This document shows, piece after piece, positions 15,822 to 24,272 of a stretch of DNA of 64,000 nt. The notes under the pieces were generated by a model. That model had not been told where the DNA came from. It worked only from the letters and a program-made list of their open reading frames with translations, and ran no database searches. How positions within the stretch are numbered: the first letter of the stretch is position 1; each line of letters begins with the position of its first letter. This stretch comes from Pandoraea norimbergensis (GTDB lineage Bacteria; Pseudomonadota; Gammaproteobacteria; Burkholderiales; Burkholderiaceae). Where the stretch lies: the NCBI RefSeq assembly GCF_001465545.3, contig NZ_CP013480.3:744001-808000 (forward strand). The letters are read 5' to 3'. A program made the position numbers and the translations under genes.

Positions 15822-16721
15822 ATGCGCAAGTTCAGAACCCCAAGCACGGGCGCGCTGCTGGCTTTCGAGGCCGCCGCGCGCCACGAAAGCTTTACCCACG
15901 CGGCCCGCGAGCTGTTTCTGACGGAAAGTGCGGTGTCCCGGCAGATCGCCACGCTGGAGACCCAACTCGGCGTGCGCCTGTTCGTCCGGGCGAAGCAACG
16001 CGTGGTGCTCACGCGCGCCGGGCGTCTGTACAGCACGCAGGTGCGCCGTACGCTGGAGCAACTCGACCGCGACACGCTGTCGATCATGGCGCACGGCAGT
16101 GGCGGGGGCTATCTGGAGCTGGCGGTGCTGCCGACGTTCGCCTCGGAGTGGTTGATTCCGCGCATGAAAGACTTCAACGAGCGCCACCCGGACGTGCGCG
16201 TGAACATGGGCGTGCATACGGACCTGTTCACGTTTGACGAGACGCACTTCGAGGCGGCCATTCACTTCGGCCAGCCAACTTGGCCGGGCACGTCGTCGGA
16301 CTATTTGTTCGGGGAAGAGGTGGTGCCGGTGTGCCGCCCGTCATTGCTGCGGGGGCCGGTCGATACGGCAGCGGATCTGCTGCAATACCCGCTGCTGCAC
16401 TCGACCACGCGTCCCTCGGCGTGGACGCGCTGGTTTGCCGAGCAGCACATTGAAGACAACCGCACGGTGCAGGGGCTGCGCTACGAGCTGCATACGATGC
16501 TGATCGCAGGTGCTGCGGCCGGATTGGGAATCGCGCTGGTGCCGAAGTTCTTCGTCGAAGCGCAGCTAGGGGCGCTGGACCTCACGATTCCGTTCGAGGT
16601 GAAAAGCGTGGCCGAATCGGCCTACTACCTCGTCTATCCGACGGAACTCACGCATGGTCAGCCACTGACGGTATTCCGCCAATGGCTGCTGACCCAAGCG
16701 AGTGCTTACCGTCCGGTATAG
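15822..16721 (+). CDS. LysR-family regulator, divergent from the lysine-catabolism genes
   Basis: A 299-residue GcvA-like LysR protein. The N-terminal winged helix is at about residues 8-68 (FEAAARHESFTHAARELFLTESAVSRQI is split over its helix-turn-helix), followed by a periplasmic-binding-type effector domain to the C-terminus. It is divergent from hglS with a 180-bp shared control region, so it is the natural candidate regulator of hglS and the genes below it. Its effector may be aminoadipate or oxoadipate (inference). Its last 16 bases overlap the convergent yitT-like gene. Confidence 0.92.
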   Translation: MRKFRTPSTGALLAFEAAARHESFTHAARELFLTESAVSRQIATLETQLGVRLFVRAKQRVVLTRAGRLYSTQVRRTLEQLDRDTLSIMAHGSGGGYLELAVLPTFASEWLIPRMKDFNERHPDVRVNMGVHTDLFTFDETHFEAAIHFGQPTWPGTSSDYLFGEEVVPVCRPSLLRGPVDTAADLLQYPLLHSTTRPSAWTRWFAEQHIEDNRTVQGLRYELHTMLIAGAAAGLGIALVPKFFVEAQLGALDLTIPFEVKSVAESAYYLVYPTELTHGQPLTVFRQWLLTQASAYRPV

Positions 16722-17353
16722 CGGCCCGGGCGATGCCACGCCACGACCATGGCGCTCATGGCAACGGCCGACAGCGCCGACCAGCCCACGCGTCCGAGCG
16801 GAATCGTGGCGGTGGAAACCAGCAGGATCGTGGCATCGATGCACACCTGCGAGATGCCCGCGTTAATGCCGCGCCGGCGTTGCAGCCAGAGCGTGACGAT
16901 GCCGGTGCCGCCCACACCTGCGCCATGACGTGCCAGCGCGAGGATGCCCATGCCGCACAGCGTGCCGCCGACAAACGCGGCAAACAGCGGATTGACGAAC
17001 GCGACGTGCAGGGTCTGCGGCATGGCCGCGAGGGCGAAGGTGATGCCGAAGCTCGCGATCGTCGACTTGAGCGCGAAGCCGGGCCCCATCGTGAAGTACG
17101 CGAACAGGAAGAACGGAATGTTCACCAGCGTAAAGATGGTGCCCACCGGTAGCGGAAAAATATAAGAGGCGAGCAGCGCGATGCCTGCCACGCCGCCGGT
17201 GACTAACCCGGCAGCCTTGAGCAGCACCAGACCGACCACCACAAATGCCATGCCGATGATCATCGCGTAGATGTCTTCAAGCACGGAGTGCGGCACGCCG
17301 ATTGTGTCGGTGGCCGCCATGACGCCAGATACGGCGCCCGATTCGTGTTTCAT
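16706..17353 (-). CDS. YitT family membrane protein
   Basis: A 215-residue integral membrane protein with about six hydrophobic segments. It shows the family motifs: LLKAAGLVTGGVAGIALL near residue 45-62 and a glycine-rich GAGVGGTGIVTLWL segment near 145. YitT/DUF161 proteins are inner-membrane proteins of unknown transport role. The gene overlaps the 3' end of the convergent LysR gene by 16 bp. It lies downstream of ilvE on the same strand with a 173-bp gap holding a strong hairpin. No function can be given. Confidence 0.85.
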   Translation of the reverse strand: MKHESGAVSGVMAATDTIGVPHSVLEDIYAMIIGMAFVVVGLVLLKAAGLVTGGVAGIALLASYIFPLPVGTIFTLVNIPFFLFAYFTMGPGFALKSTIASFGITFALAAMPQTLHVAFVNPLFAAFVGGTLCGMGILALARHGAGVGGTGIVTLWLQRRRGINAGISQVCIDATILLVSTATIPLGRVGWSALSAVAMSAMVVAWHRPGRYTGR

Positions 17354-17426
17354 GATCTTAAAGTCAGGAACAACAAGACGGCGCGTCCGACTCTCCTGGT
17401 GTCGTAACGCGCCGCCGGTACTTTCC

Positions 17427-17450
17427 CGCGTCGCTGTCTCTGGCGACGCG
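17427..17450 (-). terminator. hairpin between ilvE and the yitT-like gene
   Basis: CGCGTCGC (17427-17434) and GCGACGCG (17443-17450) form a perfect 8-bp stem with an 8-base loop. It is in the gap downstream of ilvE and upstream of yitT. There is no clean U-run after the stem, so it may be a weak terminator or a leader structure. Confidence 0.35.
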
Positions 17451-17526
17451 CAGCTTGACTGCCTGTTATGTTTGAACGTCAGTTGAATCTATCACGCCAA
17501 TATCGCGATCACCCTATAACGCGCGA

Positions 17527-18624
17527 TCAGGCAACGTGGTGCACCCAGCCGAGCGGATCGGCCACTTTGCCACGCTGAATGCCCGTGAGTTCGTCACGAA
17601 TGCGCTTGGTCACCGGGCCTTCGCCACCGTCGCCGATGTTGAACTCGCCCTTGGCATGCTTGATCTGGCCAATGGCCGTCACCACCGCTGCCGTGCCGCA
17701 CGCGAAGGTTTCCTTCACGCGGCCGCTGGCGGCGTCAGCCTGCCATTGCGCGAATTCGTACGGCGCTTCGTTGACGGTCATGCCGTTGCGGCGAGCCAGT
17801 TCAATGATCGAGGCGCGCGTGATGCCCGGCAGAATCGTGCCGGAGAGCGGCGGCGTTTGCAGCGAACCGTCGTCCATCACGAAGAACACGTTCATGCCGC
17901 CCAACTCTTCGATCCAGCGATGCTCGGCTGCGTCGAGGAACACGACCTGATCGCAACCCTTGCCGCTGGCTTCGGTCTGGGCGATCAGGCTGGCAGCATA
18001 GTTGCCGCCGCACTTGGCTGCACCGGTGCCGCCGGGGGCTGCACGCGTGTACTGGTCAGACACCCACACGGTCACAGCCGACTTGCCGGGCTTGAAGTAC
18101 GGGCCGACCGGGCAGGCGATCACGCAGAAGATGTACTCATGCGACGCGCGCACGCCAAGGAAGCTCTCCGAGGCAAACATGAACGGGCGGATATACAGGC
18201 TGCTGCCTTCGGTGCCCGGGATCCATGCGCGGTCGATGTCGACCAGCTTTTCCACGGCTTCCAGGAACACGGCTTCCGGCAGTTCGGCCATCGACATGCG
18301 CTGGGCAGAATCGCGGAAACGCTTGGCGTTTGCCTGCGGGCGGAACAGCGAAATCTTGCCGTCTTCGCCGCGATAGGCCTTCATGCCTTCGAAGATTTCC
18401 TGCGCATAGTGCAACACGGCGCAAGCCGGATCGATCTCGAACGGACGGCGCGCTTCGACCTTGGCGTCATGCCAGCCCGTGCCTTCGGTCCAGCGGATCG
18501 TGACCATGTGATCGGTAAATACACGGCCGAACACCGGGTTGGCCAGCTTGGCGGCGATCTGGTCGGCGGGGGTAGGGTTGGCGTGCGGCTCCACGACAAA
18601 ACGCAGTTGGTTGTCAGCGCTCAT
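17527..18624 (-). CDS. ilvE: branched-chain amino acid aminotransferase
   Basis: A 365-residue fold-type IV aminotransferase of the type II BCAT group. The PLP lysine is K204 in GGTGAAKCGGNYAAS. Family landmarks include QEIFEGMKAYR (about 75-85), RPFMFAS, and the EELGGMNVFFV and PPLSGTILPGITR segments. It transfers amino groups between glutamate and the keto acids of leucine, isoleucine and valine in the cytoplasm. It is a single-gene unit with a long upstream region that contains an 18-bp perfect palindrome 40 bp before the start codon. One of the few housekeeping genes in the window; the call is secure. Confidence 0.96.
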   Translation of the reverse strand: MSADNQLRFVVEPHANPTPADQIAAKLANPVFGRVFTDHMVTIRWTEGTGWHDAKVEARRPFEIDPACAVLHYAQEIFEGMKAYRGEDGKISLFRPQANAKRFRDSAQRMSMAELPEAVFLEAVEKLVDIDRAWIPGTEGSSLYIRPFMFASESFLGVRASHEYIFCVIACPVGPYFKPGKSAVTVWVSDQYTRAAPGGTGAAKCGGNYAASLIAQTEASGKGCDQVVFLDAAEHRWIEELGGMNVFFVMDDGSLQTPPLSGTILPGITRASIIELARRNGMTVNEAPYEFAQWQADAASGRVKETFACGTAAVVTAIGQIKHAKGEFNIGDGGEGPVTKRIRDELTGIQRGKVADPLGWVHHVA

Positions 18625-18664
18625 GTTTCTTCAGTGTCTCGGCAGAGTTGGCTTGGTCGTCTAT

Positions 18665-18682
18665 GCCGTTAACGTTAACGGC
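18665..18682. promoter_or_regulatory. 18-bp perfect palindrome upstream of ilvE
   Basis: GCCGTTAACGTTAACGGC is fully palindromic, with a central CpG as in LacI/PurR-type operators. It begins 41 bases upstream of the ilvE start codon, where it could cover the promoter or transcription start. No LacI-type regulator gene lies in the window, so the binding protein would act in trans. Confidence 0.5.
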
Positions 18683-18842
18683 AAGGTGGCGATATTTTCC
18701 CCCTTTCGGGGCCTGCCTGTCGACTGAATTCACCGTCCGGCGCGTCTCGGCGGGCTTCGCGCCAGTCAGACGCTGGAAACTGTCGCAATTTGGTGGTTAT
18801 TCGCAAGAAAATCGCGAAATTTAGCGGATCGTTGCCGAAGGG

Positions 18843-18860
18843 CCGTCTAACATGAGACGG
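18843..18860. promoter_or_regulatory. inverted repeat upstream of the small membrane protein gene
   Basis: CCGTCT (18843-18848) and AGACGG (18855-18860) form a 6-bp inverted repeat with a 6-base spacer, about 80 bp upstream of the short frame at 18944. It could be an operator or part of a leader structure; nothing more can be said. Confidence 0.25.
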
Positions 18861-18943
18861 TAACGACGTACGGTAACAGTGTGTAAAAAAACGTTTCGGT
18901 CACAGGCCGGACGACGCTCGACATTTAACATCAGGAGCGGATC

Positions 18944-19018
18944 ATGCTTGAAGTGCCGCAAGACACGCAGGGCATCTGCGCGGACTGGCGAGCACTTTCG
19001 GGCACTTCCGGGCAGTGA
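18944..19018 (+). CDS. possible 24-residue leader peptide
   Basis: A very short frame (MLEVPQDTQGICADWR and eight more residues) starts with ATG at 18944 behind a good ribosome site (CAGGAG). It stops 48 bp before the small membrane protein gene at 19067, which has its own strong ribosome site. The arrangement is that of a leader peptide or a small co-transcribed protein. No family is recognised, and chance cannot be excluded. Confidence 0.3.
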   Translation: MLEVPQDTQGICADWRALSGTSGQ

Positions 19019-19066
19019 GCGCCATCAAGTGCTGCTGCCTGATGTGAGCAATGGGAGAGGAGACAC

Positions 19067-19420
19067 ATGCAATCGTCAACGATTCGGATGTTGCGCGCCT
19101 ATCTGCTCGTGGCTTCGCTGGGAGCCACCTGCATCGATGCCTGCGTAGTGATTGCCATGCTGGTGTTCGACGTGCCGCAAACCATCTTCGGCACCACTGA
19201 CTTCCGCCTGTCGATGGCAGGCTCGCTCGTGCTGCTGATTTTCGCGGCTCGCTCGCTCGCTGGTGTCGCATTTCAAGCGGCGCTCAACAGTCATCACGCC
19301 ACGCAGAATGTCGAGCAAGGCGGTGCCAGCGTCGCCGTTCGCGACGACTGCCCGCACCGCCTGCTCGTGCTGTTCCACATCAACATCCACGGGCAGCGCC
19401 TGTCGATGGACGCGGCCTGA
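19067..19420 (+). CDS. hypothetical small membrane protein
   Basis: A 117-residue protein, not recognised. The ATG at 19067 is preceded by a strong purine-rich ribosome site (GGGAGAGGAG). Two hydrophobic segments are predicted by eye at about residues 10-33 (YLLVASLGATCIDACVVIAML) and 47-70. The C-terminal 45 residues are soluble and include a histidine-rich stretch (HINIHGQRL). It is a single gene, convergent with the GST gene. The translation signals favour a real gene; function is unknown. Confidence 0.6.
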   Translation: MQSSTIRMLRAYLLVASLGATCIDACVVIAMLVFDVPQTIFGTTDFRLSMAGSLVLLIFAARSLAGVAFQAALNSHHATQNVEQGGASVAVRDDCPHRLLVLFHINIHGQRLSMDAA

Positions 19421-19457
19421 GCGCCGGCCGTCGGCCACTAATCGCTGCTAGCCCAAA

Positions 19458-20135
19458 TCAGGCTGCCTTGTCGGCCACGTACCCCTCATCGCCCGGACGC
19501 GGCGGACGCGACATCGCAATCCATTCCTGCACGGCCGGCCGGGTGAACTGAAGGCGGGCGTACTCGGCCAACTCGCTCGGCACCACATCGTCGTTGTAGA
19601 CCAGCCGGTTGAGCATCAGTGCGAGATCCACGTCGGCAATGCACCACTTGTCGAACAGCGACATCCGGCCGTCGGGCAGCAGGCTCTGCGCAATGGCGAT
19701 GAGCTTGCTCGCGGCGGCATAGCCGGCGTCCGAGAGCGGCTGGTCCGTCGGGCCGTAATAAATGAACTCCGTCGAACGCTCCTGACGCAACACCGCCAGA
19801 TCGCTGCGCAACCACGCCTGCACCTGACGGGCGCGGGCGAGTTCGCGCACGTCCGCCGGATACACGGCGACGGCGGGCGAGATCGTTTCCAGATACTCGG
19901 TGATGGCCGACGATTCCGACAGCGTGAAGTCGCCGTGGACCAGCGTGGGTACGCGTCGCGTGATCGACAGGTCGGCAAACCCGCTTTCGTGATTGGCCCC
20001 GAGCGCGAGATCGACGGTGCGCAGCTCGAACGGCAGACCCTTTTCGCGCAATGTGACGAAGACCGACAAGGCGTAGGGGCTGGTGAACTGTGCGTCTGCG
20101 TAAAGGATGAAGGGGGTGATCGGGGCGGCTGACAC
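19458..20135 (-). CDS. glutathione S-transferase, YfcF-like
   Basis: A 225-residue GST. An N-terminal thioredoxin-like domain (about residues 8-85) contains the VPTLVHGDFTLSESSAITEYLE glutathione-binding stretch, split here as RVPTLVHGD and SESSAI. An all-helical C-terminal domain follows. The GTG start at 20133-20135 has a GGAG ribosome site. It resembles E. coli YfcF, a cytoplasmic glutathione transferase/peroxidase linked to peroxide resistance. It is divergent from a LysR gene (20315), which may regulate it. Substrate unknown. Confidence 0.87.
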   Translation of the reverse strand: MSAAPITPFILYADAQFTSPYALSVFVTLREKGLPFELRTVDLALGANHESGFADLSITRRVPTLVHGDFTLSESSAITEYLETISPAVAVYPADVRELARARQVQAWLRSDLAVLRQERSTEFIYYGPTDQPLSDAGYAAASKLIAIAQSLLPDGRMSLFDKWCIADVDLALMLNRLVYNDDVVPSELAEYARLQFTRPAVQEWIAMSRPPRPGDEGYVADKAA

Positions 20136-20314
20136 GATGGACTCCTGACGGAAGAGATGGCCGTCGCGCGACCGGTTGCAATCGGACGCGACGGCGAATT
20201 TCGCAAGACAAACATTCCCTGCAAGCGTCTATGTTGCCGTACCCACGGGGTGATAAGCTACTGCACTATTCGATAGCAAGCTGTGAGCCAGATTCACATC
20301 TACGAACCTCCCCC

Positions 20315-21211
20315 ATGAACGTAACGCCGCGCGCCCGTCCACCGTTGGCCAATCTCGAAACCGTCTGCCTCGTTGCGCGGCACGGTTCGTTCAGCGCAGC
20401 CGCTGACGCGAGCGGCCTCACGCACGGCGCGATCAGCCGGCGAGTGAGCGCGGTTGAAAACTGGCTCGGTTGCATGCTCTTCGAGCGGCACGCGCGCGGG
20501 GTGAGCCTGACGTGTGACGGCCAGCGATTTCTTGGCCGTGTCGAACATGCCTTCGACGTGATCGATGCTGCGGCCGATCAATGGCATCAGTCACGCAAGG
20601 CCCCGGCAGTCCGGCTTAGCGTCGTGCCGTCGTTCGCCAAGCTGTGGTTGCTCGACCGTCTGGGCTCGCTCGAAAAGGGCAAACCGTTCATCGACATTCA
20701 GGTGACCACCGAGCATCGCAACGCCGACGTAGGGGCGGGCGAAGTGGACGTTGCCATTCGCTACGGGCGTGGCGCATGGGCCAACGTCGATTGGGAGCCG
20801 TTGCTGCCCGAGACGCTCTACCCGTTGGCATCGCCCGAGATTGCGGCGCGCCTCAAGGGCAAGCGTGCGGCTGACCTGCTGGCATTCCCGTTATTACATG
20901 ACTCCGACCTCACGGGGTGGCGTGCTTGGTGTGCGGCGCAGGGCGTCACGCTACGCCCGCGTGCACGCGACCGGCGCTTCGAAGATTACACCGTGGTGCT
21001 TGCTGCGGCCGAGGCCGGGCTGGGGATCGCCTTGGCCCGCACGCCGCTCGCCGACGCGTGGCTCACGCGAAGCCGGCTTGTGCGGGTGTCCGATGTGGAA
21101 GTCGAGTGTCCGCTGCGCTACAACATCGTGACGTCCAAGCGCGAGAAACGCCCCGAAGTGCTCGAAGTGATCGCGCGCCTGCGCGCCGCCGTCACCGCGA
21201 GCGGGTACTGA
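20315..21211 (+). CDS. LysR-family regulator (GcvA-like)
   Basis: A 298-residue LysR protein starting at ATG 20315 (longer frames upstream lack family features). The winged helix covers about residues 8-66 (ETVCLVARHGSFSAAADASGLTHGAISRR contains the HTH). The effector domain follows, with ADVGAGEVDVAIRYGRG typical of the GcvA/AmpR-like group. It is divergent from the GST gene at 19458, the most probable target. It ends 115 bp before a second LysR gene. Confidence 0.92.
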   Translation: MNVTPRARPPLANLETVCLVARHGSFSAAADASGLTHGAISRRVSAVENWLGCMLFERHARGVSLTCDGQRFLGRVEHAFDVIDAAADQWHQSRKAPAVRLSVVPSFAKLWLLDRLGSLEKGKPFIDIQVTTEHRNADVGAGEVDVAIRYGRGAWANVDWEPLLPETLYPLASPEIAARLKGKRAADLLAFPLLHDSDLTGWRAWCAAQGVTLRPRARDRRFEDYTVVLAAAEAGLGIALARTPLADAWLTRSRLVRVSDVEVECPLRYNIVTSKREKRPEVLEVIARLRAAVTASGY

Positions 21212-21326
21212 AAAAACAGGCAACGCGCACGCAAATACCACGAACGCGCCGCGACGCTGGCGGGGGTTTCCCGCAATGCGCACAACGCGCGAGGTTGCCT
21301 ACAATGCGTCGCGTCACCGTTCTGGC

Positions 21327-22265
21327 ATGGATGCACGGCAGGGGATGAACCTACGCTCGCTCGATCTGAATCTGCTGCTCGTCTTCGAGTCGCTGCTCCG
21401 CACGCGCAGCACGACCGTGGCGGCCGAGGAGCTCAACCTCACGCAATCGGCCGTGAGCAACGCACTCAAACGCCTGCGGCTGGCGTTCGGCGATCCGCTG
21501 TTCGTGAAAACACCGCAGGGCATGCTGCCCACCGACCTTGCACGACAACTCGCCCAGCCGGTGACCGACGGCCTGAGTCTGATTCGCGGCGCCGTCGAAG
21601 CGCCGCAAGATTTTGTGCCCGCCAACGCGCAGCGCACGTTCCGTCTCTATCTGAGCGACATCGGCCAACTGATCTTCATTCCGAAGTTGATGGCCACGCT
21701 GGCCAAAGAGGCCCCGGGTGTGCGCATCGTTACCGTCGACACCACGCCGCGTGAAGCGCAGAACGCCATGGCGATGGGCGATATCGATCTCGCCCTCGGC
21801 CTGTTCACGCGCTTCTCGTCGGGCTTTCACCAGCAGCGGCTTTTCCGCGAACACTACGTCGCTCTCGTGCGCGATGGGCATCCGGCCGTGCAGGAAAGCC
21901 TGAGCGCCGAGGCGTTCTTCAGCGCGGCCCATGCGGTCTATCGCCCGACCGCTGGCAATCACGACGTGTTCGAGACGGCCGTCGAGCAGTGGTTTGCGCA
22001 GGCGGGCCGGCAACGTCACGTGGCGCTTCGCATGGCGCATTCGATGGGACTCTCGGCGCTGATCGCGGCGAGCGATCTCGTAGTGTGCGTGCCGACCCGG
22101 CTCGGACGCGCCCTCAAAGCGGCCGCCGAACTGCGCACGTGCGCGTTGCCGTTCGAGAGCCCGGTGTTCGACATCTCGCAACTCTGGCACGAACGCTTTC
22201 ACACCGACGCCGGCCATCGCTGGCTGCGCAGCACGATGTTCCGCCTCTTCCACGGCGAAGACTGA
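21327..22265 (+). CDS. LysR-family regulator (NodD/LeuO-like subgroup)
   Basis: A LysR protein with the subgroup-typical N-terminus MNLRSLDLNLLLVFESLL. Two starts are possible: ATG 21327 (312 residues) or ATG 21345 (306 residues); neither has a well-spaced ribosome site. The HTH is TVAAEELNLTQSAVSNALKR. The effector domain has an FSSGFHQQRLF segment. It lies upstream of, and in the same direction as, the extradiol dioxygenase/aldolase/transporter/porin set at 22442-26913, and probably controls it. Some NodD-like subgroup members respond to aromatic compounds. Confidence 0.9.
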   Translation: MDARQGMNLRSLDLNLLLVFESLLRTRSTTVAAEELNLTQSAVSNALKRLRLAFGDPLFVKTPQGMLPTDLARQLAQPVTDGLSLIRGAVEAPQDFVPANAQRTFRLYLSDIGQLIFIPKLMATLAKEAPGVRIVTVDTTPREAQNAMAMGDIDLALGLFTRFSSGFHQQRLFREHYVALVRDGHPAVQESLSAEAFFSAAHAVYRPTAGNHDVFETAVEQWFAQAGRQRHVALRMAHSMGLSALIAASDLVVCVPTRLGRALKAAAELRTCALPFESPVFDISQLWHERFHTDAGHRWLRSTMFRLFHGED

Positions 22266-22441
22266 CCAACCACCCGGTCCGACACGTTCGCGCAATGCTG
22301 CACCCCTGATTCACGCCGTAAATACCCCGCATTTATGCAATTCGTTGGCGTCATGCGGCGGCGCTCCTTATCGTGTTCATCATCAACCGGGCACTCGCCC
22401 GCAATACGAACAACACGAACAACATCCGCAGGAGACAGGCG

Positions 22442-23305
22442 GTGATCAATCTGCACGACATTCGTTACGTGCGGCTGGGCACACGCGACCTCGAAGGTGC
22501 CACGCGCTACGCACGCACCATTCTCGGGTTGCAGGAAGTGCGCCGCGAGGCCGGCTACGTGTACCTTCGCAGCGACAGCCGCGACCATTCCGTTTGCTAT
22601 TTCGAAGGCGACCCCGCGGACCACACCGTGGCGTTCGACGTCGCCAGCGACGCGCACTTCGACGCGGCGGCGGCCCAGCTCGAAGCGATGCACATCGAAT
22701 TTCGCCGAGGCACCCGCGATGAAGCCGACATGCGCCGCGTGGCCGACTTCCTCACGCTTCGTGACCCGACGGGCAACCAGATCGAGTTGGTGCTGCGCGC
22801 GGCACAAACCGGACGCGGCTATCACGGCGAGCGCGACGCGGGTATCGACTCGTTCAGTCACGTGGGGCTCTGCACCACCGACGCGCGCCGAGACGAAGCG
22901 TTCTGGACGAGCGTGTGCAACGCGCGGGTGTCCGATCGCATTGGCGACGCGCCGTTGCTGCGCATCGACGATGTGCATCACAAGATTGCGCTGTTCCCGG
23001 CCAAGCGTGCAGGCATTCAGCACGTGAATTTTCAGGTGAACGGCATCGACGACCTGATGCGCTCGTGGTACTTCCTGCGCGAGCAGGGCGTGCCGATTCG
23101 CTTCGGCCCGGGGCGTCACCCGACATCGCACGCCATGTTCCTGTACTTCGCAGGGCCGGACGGCATGGTCTACGAATACTCCACCGGCGTGCGCAAGATT
23201 GCACCCGAAGACGAAGCCACGTACGTGCCGCGCCAGTTCCCGTTCGATCCGACCGGGTTCTGCATGTGGGGCGCGAAGCCCGAGATTCCCGAGTTTTCGG
23301 CCTGA
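22442..23305 (+). CDS. VOC-family extradiol ring-cleavage dioxygenase
   Basis: A 287-residue two-domain VOC protein of type I extradiol dioxygenases. In the C-terminal catalytic module the iron ligands are H140 (SFSHVGL), H194 (IQHVNFQV) and E245 (MVYEYSTG); H230 sits at the usual acid-base position. The GTG start at 22442 has an AGGAG ribosome site 7 bases upstream; an earlier in-frame start lacks one. Enzymes of this kind open catechol-like rings next to the hydroxyls. It heads a set with a class II aldolase homologue, an aromatic-acid transporter and a porin, so the substrate is probably an imported aromatic acid derivative. The exact catechol is unknown. Confidence 0.88.
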   Translation: MINLHDIRYVRLGTRDLEGATRYARTILGLQEVRREAGYVYLRSDSRDHSVCYFEGDPADHTVAFDVASDAHFDAAAAQLEAMHIEFRRGTRDEADMRRVADFLTLRDPTGNQIELVLRAAQTGRGYHGERDAGIDSFSHVGLCTTDARRDEAFWTSVCNARVSDRIGDAPLLRIDDVHHKIALFPAKRAGIQHVNFQVNGIDDLMRSWYFLREQGVPIRFGPGRHPTSHAMFLYFAGPDGMVYEYSTGVRKIAPEDEATYVPRQFPFDPTGFCMWGAKPEIPEFSA

Positions 23306-23380
23306 TTGCCGTAGGCGGCGCGCCCCGGTATCGCTCGGGGCCCCGCTTACCTACCCGTGGCGGCGACGCCCGGTTTCCCC

Positions 23381-24133
23381 ATGACACAGAACACACACGC
23401 TGCGCCCTCGCTGGCGCTCGCCGCGACGCGCGCAGACGTCTCCGAAGCCGACCGCGCGGTGCGCGTGGCCGCCCGCACGTTGGCGCGCGCAGGACTGGCA
23501 CACGCCTACGGACATTGCAGTGTGCGTTTGGACGACGAGTACTTTCTCGTGTGCGCCGCCCGCCCGATGGGACTCATCGGTGTGGGCGAAGCGGGCACGG
23601 TCGTGCCTATCAACGGCCCGCTGCCGGACGGTGTCCTTGGCGAAGTGCGTCTGCACCAGCAGATCTACCGTCGTCGTCCCGGCATCGGTGCCGTGGCGCG
23701 CACGATGCCGCCGAAGACGATGTCGCTCTCTACGCTGCGTCGCACGCCGCGCGCGCTGCATGGCCCGGGCACTTACTTCGCGCCGGGCGTACCGCTGTGG
23801 GATGACCCGCAACTGATTCGCTCCGACGCACAGGCGCAGGCCGTCATCGACACAATGGGCGAGAACGCGGCCGTGGTGATGCGTGGCAACGGGGCGGTGG
23901 TAGCTGCCGACACGCTCGAAGCGATGGTGGCCCTCACGTGGTATCTCGAAGACGCCGCGCGCGTCGATCTCGACGTGCTCGCGCTCGAAGCCACGTTGCC
24001 CGCCGCTGTGCTCGACGCTGCGCAATGCGAAGCACGCGCCACCCGCTCGGGCCGAATCATTGAGCGTATGTGGGAATACCTGTCGGCGGGCGATCCGGAG
24101 CTTCGCGACAACGCTGCAACACCCAATCGATAA
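23381..24133 (+). CDS. class II aldolase/adducin-family protein lacking the zinc ligands
   Basis: A 250-residue protein of the class II aldolase fold (FucA/AraD type), recognisable from GHCSVRL, the EVRLHQQIYRRRPGIGAV stretch and TLEAMV. Aligned by eye with FucA, the acid-base glutamate remains (E88). The three zinc histidines are replaced: R107 and M109 stand where H92 and H94 should be, and N170 where H155 should be. Normal zinc-dependent aldol cleavage is therefore unlikely. Some class II aldolase homologues act as aromatic-acid decarboxylases. Its place after an extradiol dioxygenase suits a related pathway step, but the activity is not known. Confidence 0.82.
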   Translation: MTQNTHAAPSLALAATRADVSEADRAVRVAARTLARAGLAHAYGHCSVRLDDEYFLVCAARPMGLIGVGEAGTVVPINGPLPDGVLGEVRLHQQIYRRRPGIGAVARTMPPKTMSLSTLRRTPRALHGPGTYFAPGVPLWDDPQLIRSDAQAQAVIDTMGENAAVVMRGNGAVVAADTLEAMVALTWYLEDAARVDLDVLALEATLPAAVLDAAQCEARATRSGRIIERMWEYLSAGDPELRDNAATPNR

Positions 24134-24272
24134 GTCGTGGACCCGAGCACAACCTGAATGAACCTAACGAACTGAATCGCCCCCCCACCGGCACCGGCCT
24201 TCATAGAGCGTTTTCAACAGACGCCACGGCCGCTGACGTTAGCCCACGGCACCTGCCGTATAGGAGACAGAC

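Noticed and set aside
15642..16265. N-terminal extension of the hglS reading frame to 549 codons
   Set aside because: The extra residues cross the divergent promoter and the opposite-strand LysR gene, and show no DUF1338 similarity. The ATG at 15639-15641 is the natural start.
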